Below, piece by piece: positions 61,544 through 64,000 of a stretch of 64,000 bases of DNA (within the stretch, counting starts at the first letter, position 1; each line of letters starts with the position of its first letter). The notes below the pieces were generated by a model that made no database searches, was not told where the DNA came from, and was given only the letters and a program-made list of their open reading frames with translations. The stretch comes from Bradyrhizobium sp. (lineage in GTDB: Bacteria; Pseudomonadota; Alphaproteobacteria; Rhizobiales; Xanthobacteraceae), in NCBI RefSeq assembly GCF_030646015.1, contig NZ_JAUSLT010000035.1, positions 39,762 through 103,761 on the forward strand. The letters run 5' to 3'. A program made the translations under genes and the position numbers.

Positions 61544-61578
61544 ACGTGCCGCCCCTAAAAGGCGGCACGTTTTGTTTT
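61544..61578 (+). terminator. Rho-independent terminator-like hairpin
   Basis: acgtgccgcc and ggcggcacgt form a perfect 10-bp stem with a 7-base loop, followed by tttgtttt. It would end an RNA coming from upstream, or act as an attenuator in the argD leader. Confidence 0.75.
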
Positions 61579-61645
61579 CCGGGGCCGGTTGTGGATGCGG
61601 TGCACCTATACGCACCATAGCGGGCTCTAACCCCAAGTGATTGAC

Positions 61646-62865
<1,220 letters not shown>

Positions 62866-62866
<1 letters not shown>

Positions 62867-63804
62867 TGAGCAAGGCTCTGAACCATTTTCTCGACCTGAA
62901 CGAGATTCCGACCAGGGAGCTGCGCAGCATCCTGGCCGCCAGCGTCGCCATGAAGGCGAAGCTGAAGGCGCAGAAGAAGCAGGACGTCAAGCCGGTCAGG
63001 CCGCTCGAAGGCAAGACGCTGGCGATGATCTTCGAAAAGCCCTCGACCCGCACGCGGGTGTCGTTCGACGTCGGCATGCGCCAGCTCGGCGGTGAATCGA
63101 TCATGCTGACCGGCGCCGAGATGCAGCTCGGCCGCGGCGAGACCATCGCCGACACCGCGCGCGTGCTGTCGCGCTACGTCGATGCCATCATGATCCGCAT
63201 CCTCAACCACGAGGCGCTGCTGGAACTGGCCGCGCATGCCACCGTGCCCGTCATCAACGGGCTGACGCGGCGCTCGCATCCCTGCCAGGTGATGGCCGAC
63301 CTGATGACCTTCGAGGAGCATCGCGGGCCGATCGAGGGCCGCACCGTGGCCTGGACCGGCGACGACAACAACGTGCTGGCGTCATGGGCGCATGCGGCGG
63401 AGCGGTTCAAGTTCAACCTGCGCATCGCGACGCCACCGGAGCTGGCGCCGAAGAAGGCGATGAAGGACTGGATCAAGGCGACCGACGCGCCGATCGTGCT
63501 CGGCAACGATCCGGAGGCCGCGGTGCGCGGCGCCGATTGCGTGGTCACCGACACCTGGTTCTCGATGGGCGACAAGGAAGGCAAGCACCGCCACAACATC
63601 CTCAAGCCCTATCAGGTCAACGCCCGGCTGATGTCGCTGGCGAAGAAGGACGCGATCTTCATGCACTGCCTGCCCGCCCATCGCGGCGACGAAGTCACCG
63701 ACGAGGTGATCGACGGCCCGCAGTCGGTGGTGTTCGACGAGGCCGAAAACCGCCTGCACGCCCAGAAAGGCATTTTGGCGTGGTGTTTCGAGGCGGTGGG
63801 GTAG
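62866..63804 (+). CDS. argF: Ornithine carbamoyltransferase
   Basis: The 312-residue protein has the carbamoyl-phosphate motif [15 protein letters not shown] (STRT), the ornithine-site region [14 protein letters not shown], and [13 protein letters not shown] (HCLP), all defining ornithine carbamoyltransferases. It converts ornithine and carbamoyl phosphate to citrulline. Its ATG shares one base with the argD stop. Confidence 0.96.
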
Positions 63805-63846
63805 GCCCCCCGTTGAACTGAACGCATCGTGCGGACCGCCTTTCTT

Positions 63847-64000
63847 ACCCTCCCCTGGAGGGGGAGGGTCGGCTCGCATCGCAAGATGCGAGCCGGGGTG
63901 GGGTGAAAGTCTCTCAACGCGGAGACTGTTCGAAACGAGAGACCGTCACCCCACCCCCCCGCGCCTTGCAGTCGCGGCGACCCACCCCCACCGGGGCGGG
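63847..64000. repeat. Dispersed palindromic repeat, family C (runs to window edge)
   Basis: taccctcccctggaggggga, then the inner gctcgcatcgcaagatgcgagc hairpin, then tcaccccacccc. It resembles the element at 43082. The right arm is less well matched and the window ends here. Confidence 0.75.

Larger units (their letters stand above)
61412..61578 (+). ncRNA. Candidate structured small RNA ahead of argD
   Basis: Between gcrA and argD lie about 430 bases with no convincing gene. From 61412 the sequence shows tgactct/agagtca (7-bp stem, 6-base loop, 61417-61436) and ttccg/cggaa (61456-61475). A possible closing pair ggcgtg/cacgcc (61413 with 61525) and a strong terminator at 61544-61578 complete it. 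A tacaat at 61405 could be a -10, without a good -35. The class is unknown. Confidence 0.3.

Noticed and set aside
61380..61640. An 86-codon open frame ahead of argD
   Set aside because: It runs through a strong terminator hairpin, has no ribosome site of note and its translation resembles no protein. A structured RNA or leader explains the region better.

Overview
The window looks like chromosome from an alphaproteobacterium of the Bradyrhizobium / Rhodopseudomonas / Afipia group. It is GC-rich, carries GcrA and a PhoR-PstSCAB-PhoU-PhoB block in alphaproteobacterial order, has large uptake and aromatic-degradation capacity, and is full of short palindromic intergenic repeats. The genus is an inference. 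I saw no rRNA, tRNA, insertion sequence, integrase or CRISPR array.

Layout. 1-3.8 kb: 3'-truncated cytochrome bd subunit I, a CcdA plus thioredoxin pair, a small secreted protein and an ECF sigma factor. 4.3-9.1 kb: a minus-strand signalling operon (HAMP histidine kinase, REC-DUF3369-kinase hybrid, OmpR-type regulator). 9.4-12.5 kb: an orphan UgpB-like binding protein with an APH-fold kinase, then a flavin reductase with rubredoxin. 12.7-25.6 kb: two convergent operons for uptake and hydrolysis of urea-like amides. One holds a peptide-type ABC transporter, AtzG/AtzE/AtzH-like proteins and a GntR regulator. The other holds a biuret-hydrolase-like cysteine hydrolase, an NCS2-like permease and allophanate hydrolase. 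25.9-30.2 kb: SRPBCC protein, MarR regulator, feruloyl-CoA synthetase and NDH-2. 30.8-35.4 kb: a complete branched-chain-type ABC importer. 35.9-39.7 kb: a glutamine-synthetase-like enzyme and a Rieske oxygenase facing an IclR regulator. 40.5-48.1 kb: the aerobic benzoyl-CoA (box) cluster with BoxR, benzoate-CoA ligase, hydrolase, DUF309 protein, BoxC and BoxB. No BoxA reductase is in the window. 48.2-53.6 kb: SDR, polysaccharide deacetylase, OmpA-family protein and two membrane proteins. 53.7-60.4 kb: phosphate regulon with a near-consensus Pho box. 60.7-63.8 kb: GcrA, a possible structured RNA, ArgD and ArgF.

The biological themes are scavenging of aromatic acids (ferulate/coumarate and benzoate through CoA thioesters) and of nitrogen from carboxyurea-type compounds. 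Each is paired with a dedicated importer and a local regulator whose likely operator palindromes can be seen. The points most worth checking are: a palindromic repeat in frame inside a fused ABC ATPase; the two-operon amide/allophanate cluster with a shared candidate operator; the glutamine-synthetase/Rieske/IclR module; BoxR-like operators and a coupled leader peptide in the box cluster; and a hairpin-rich region ahead of argD.
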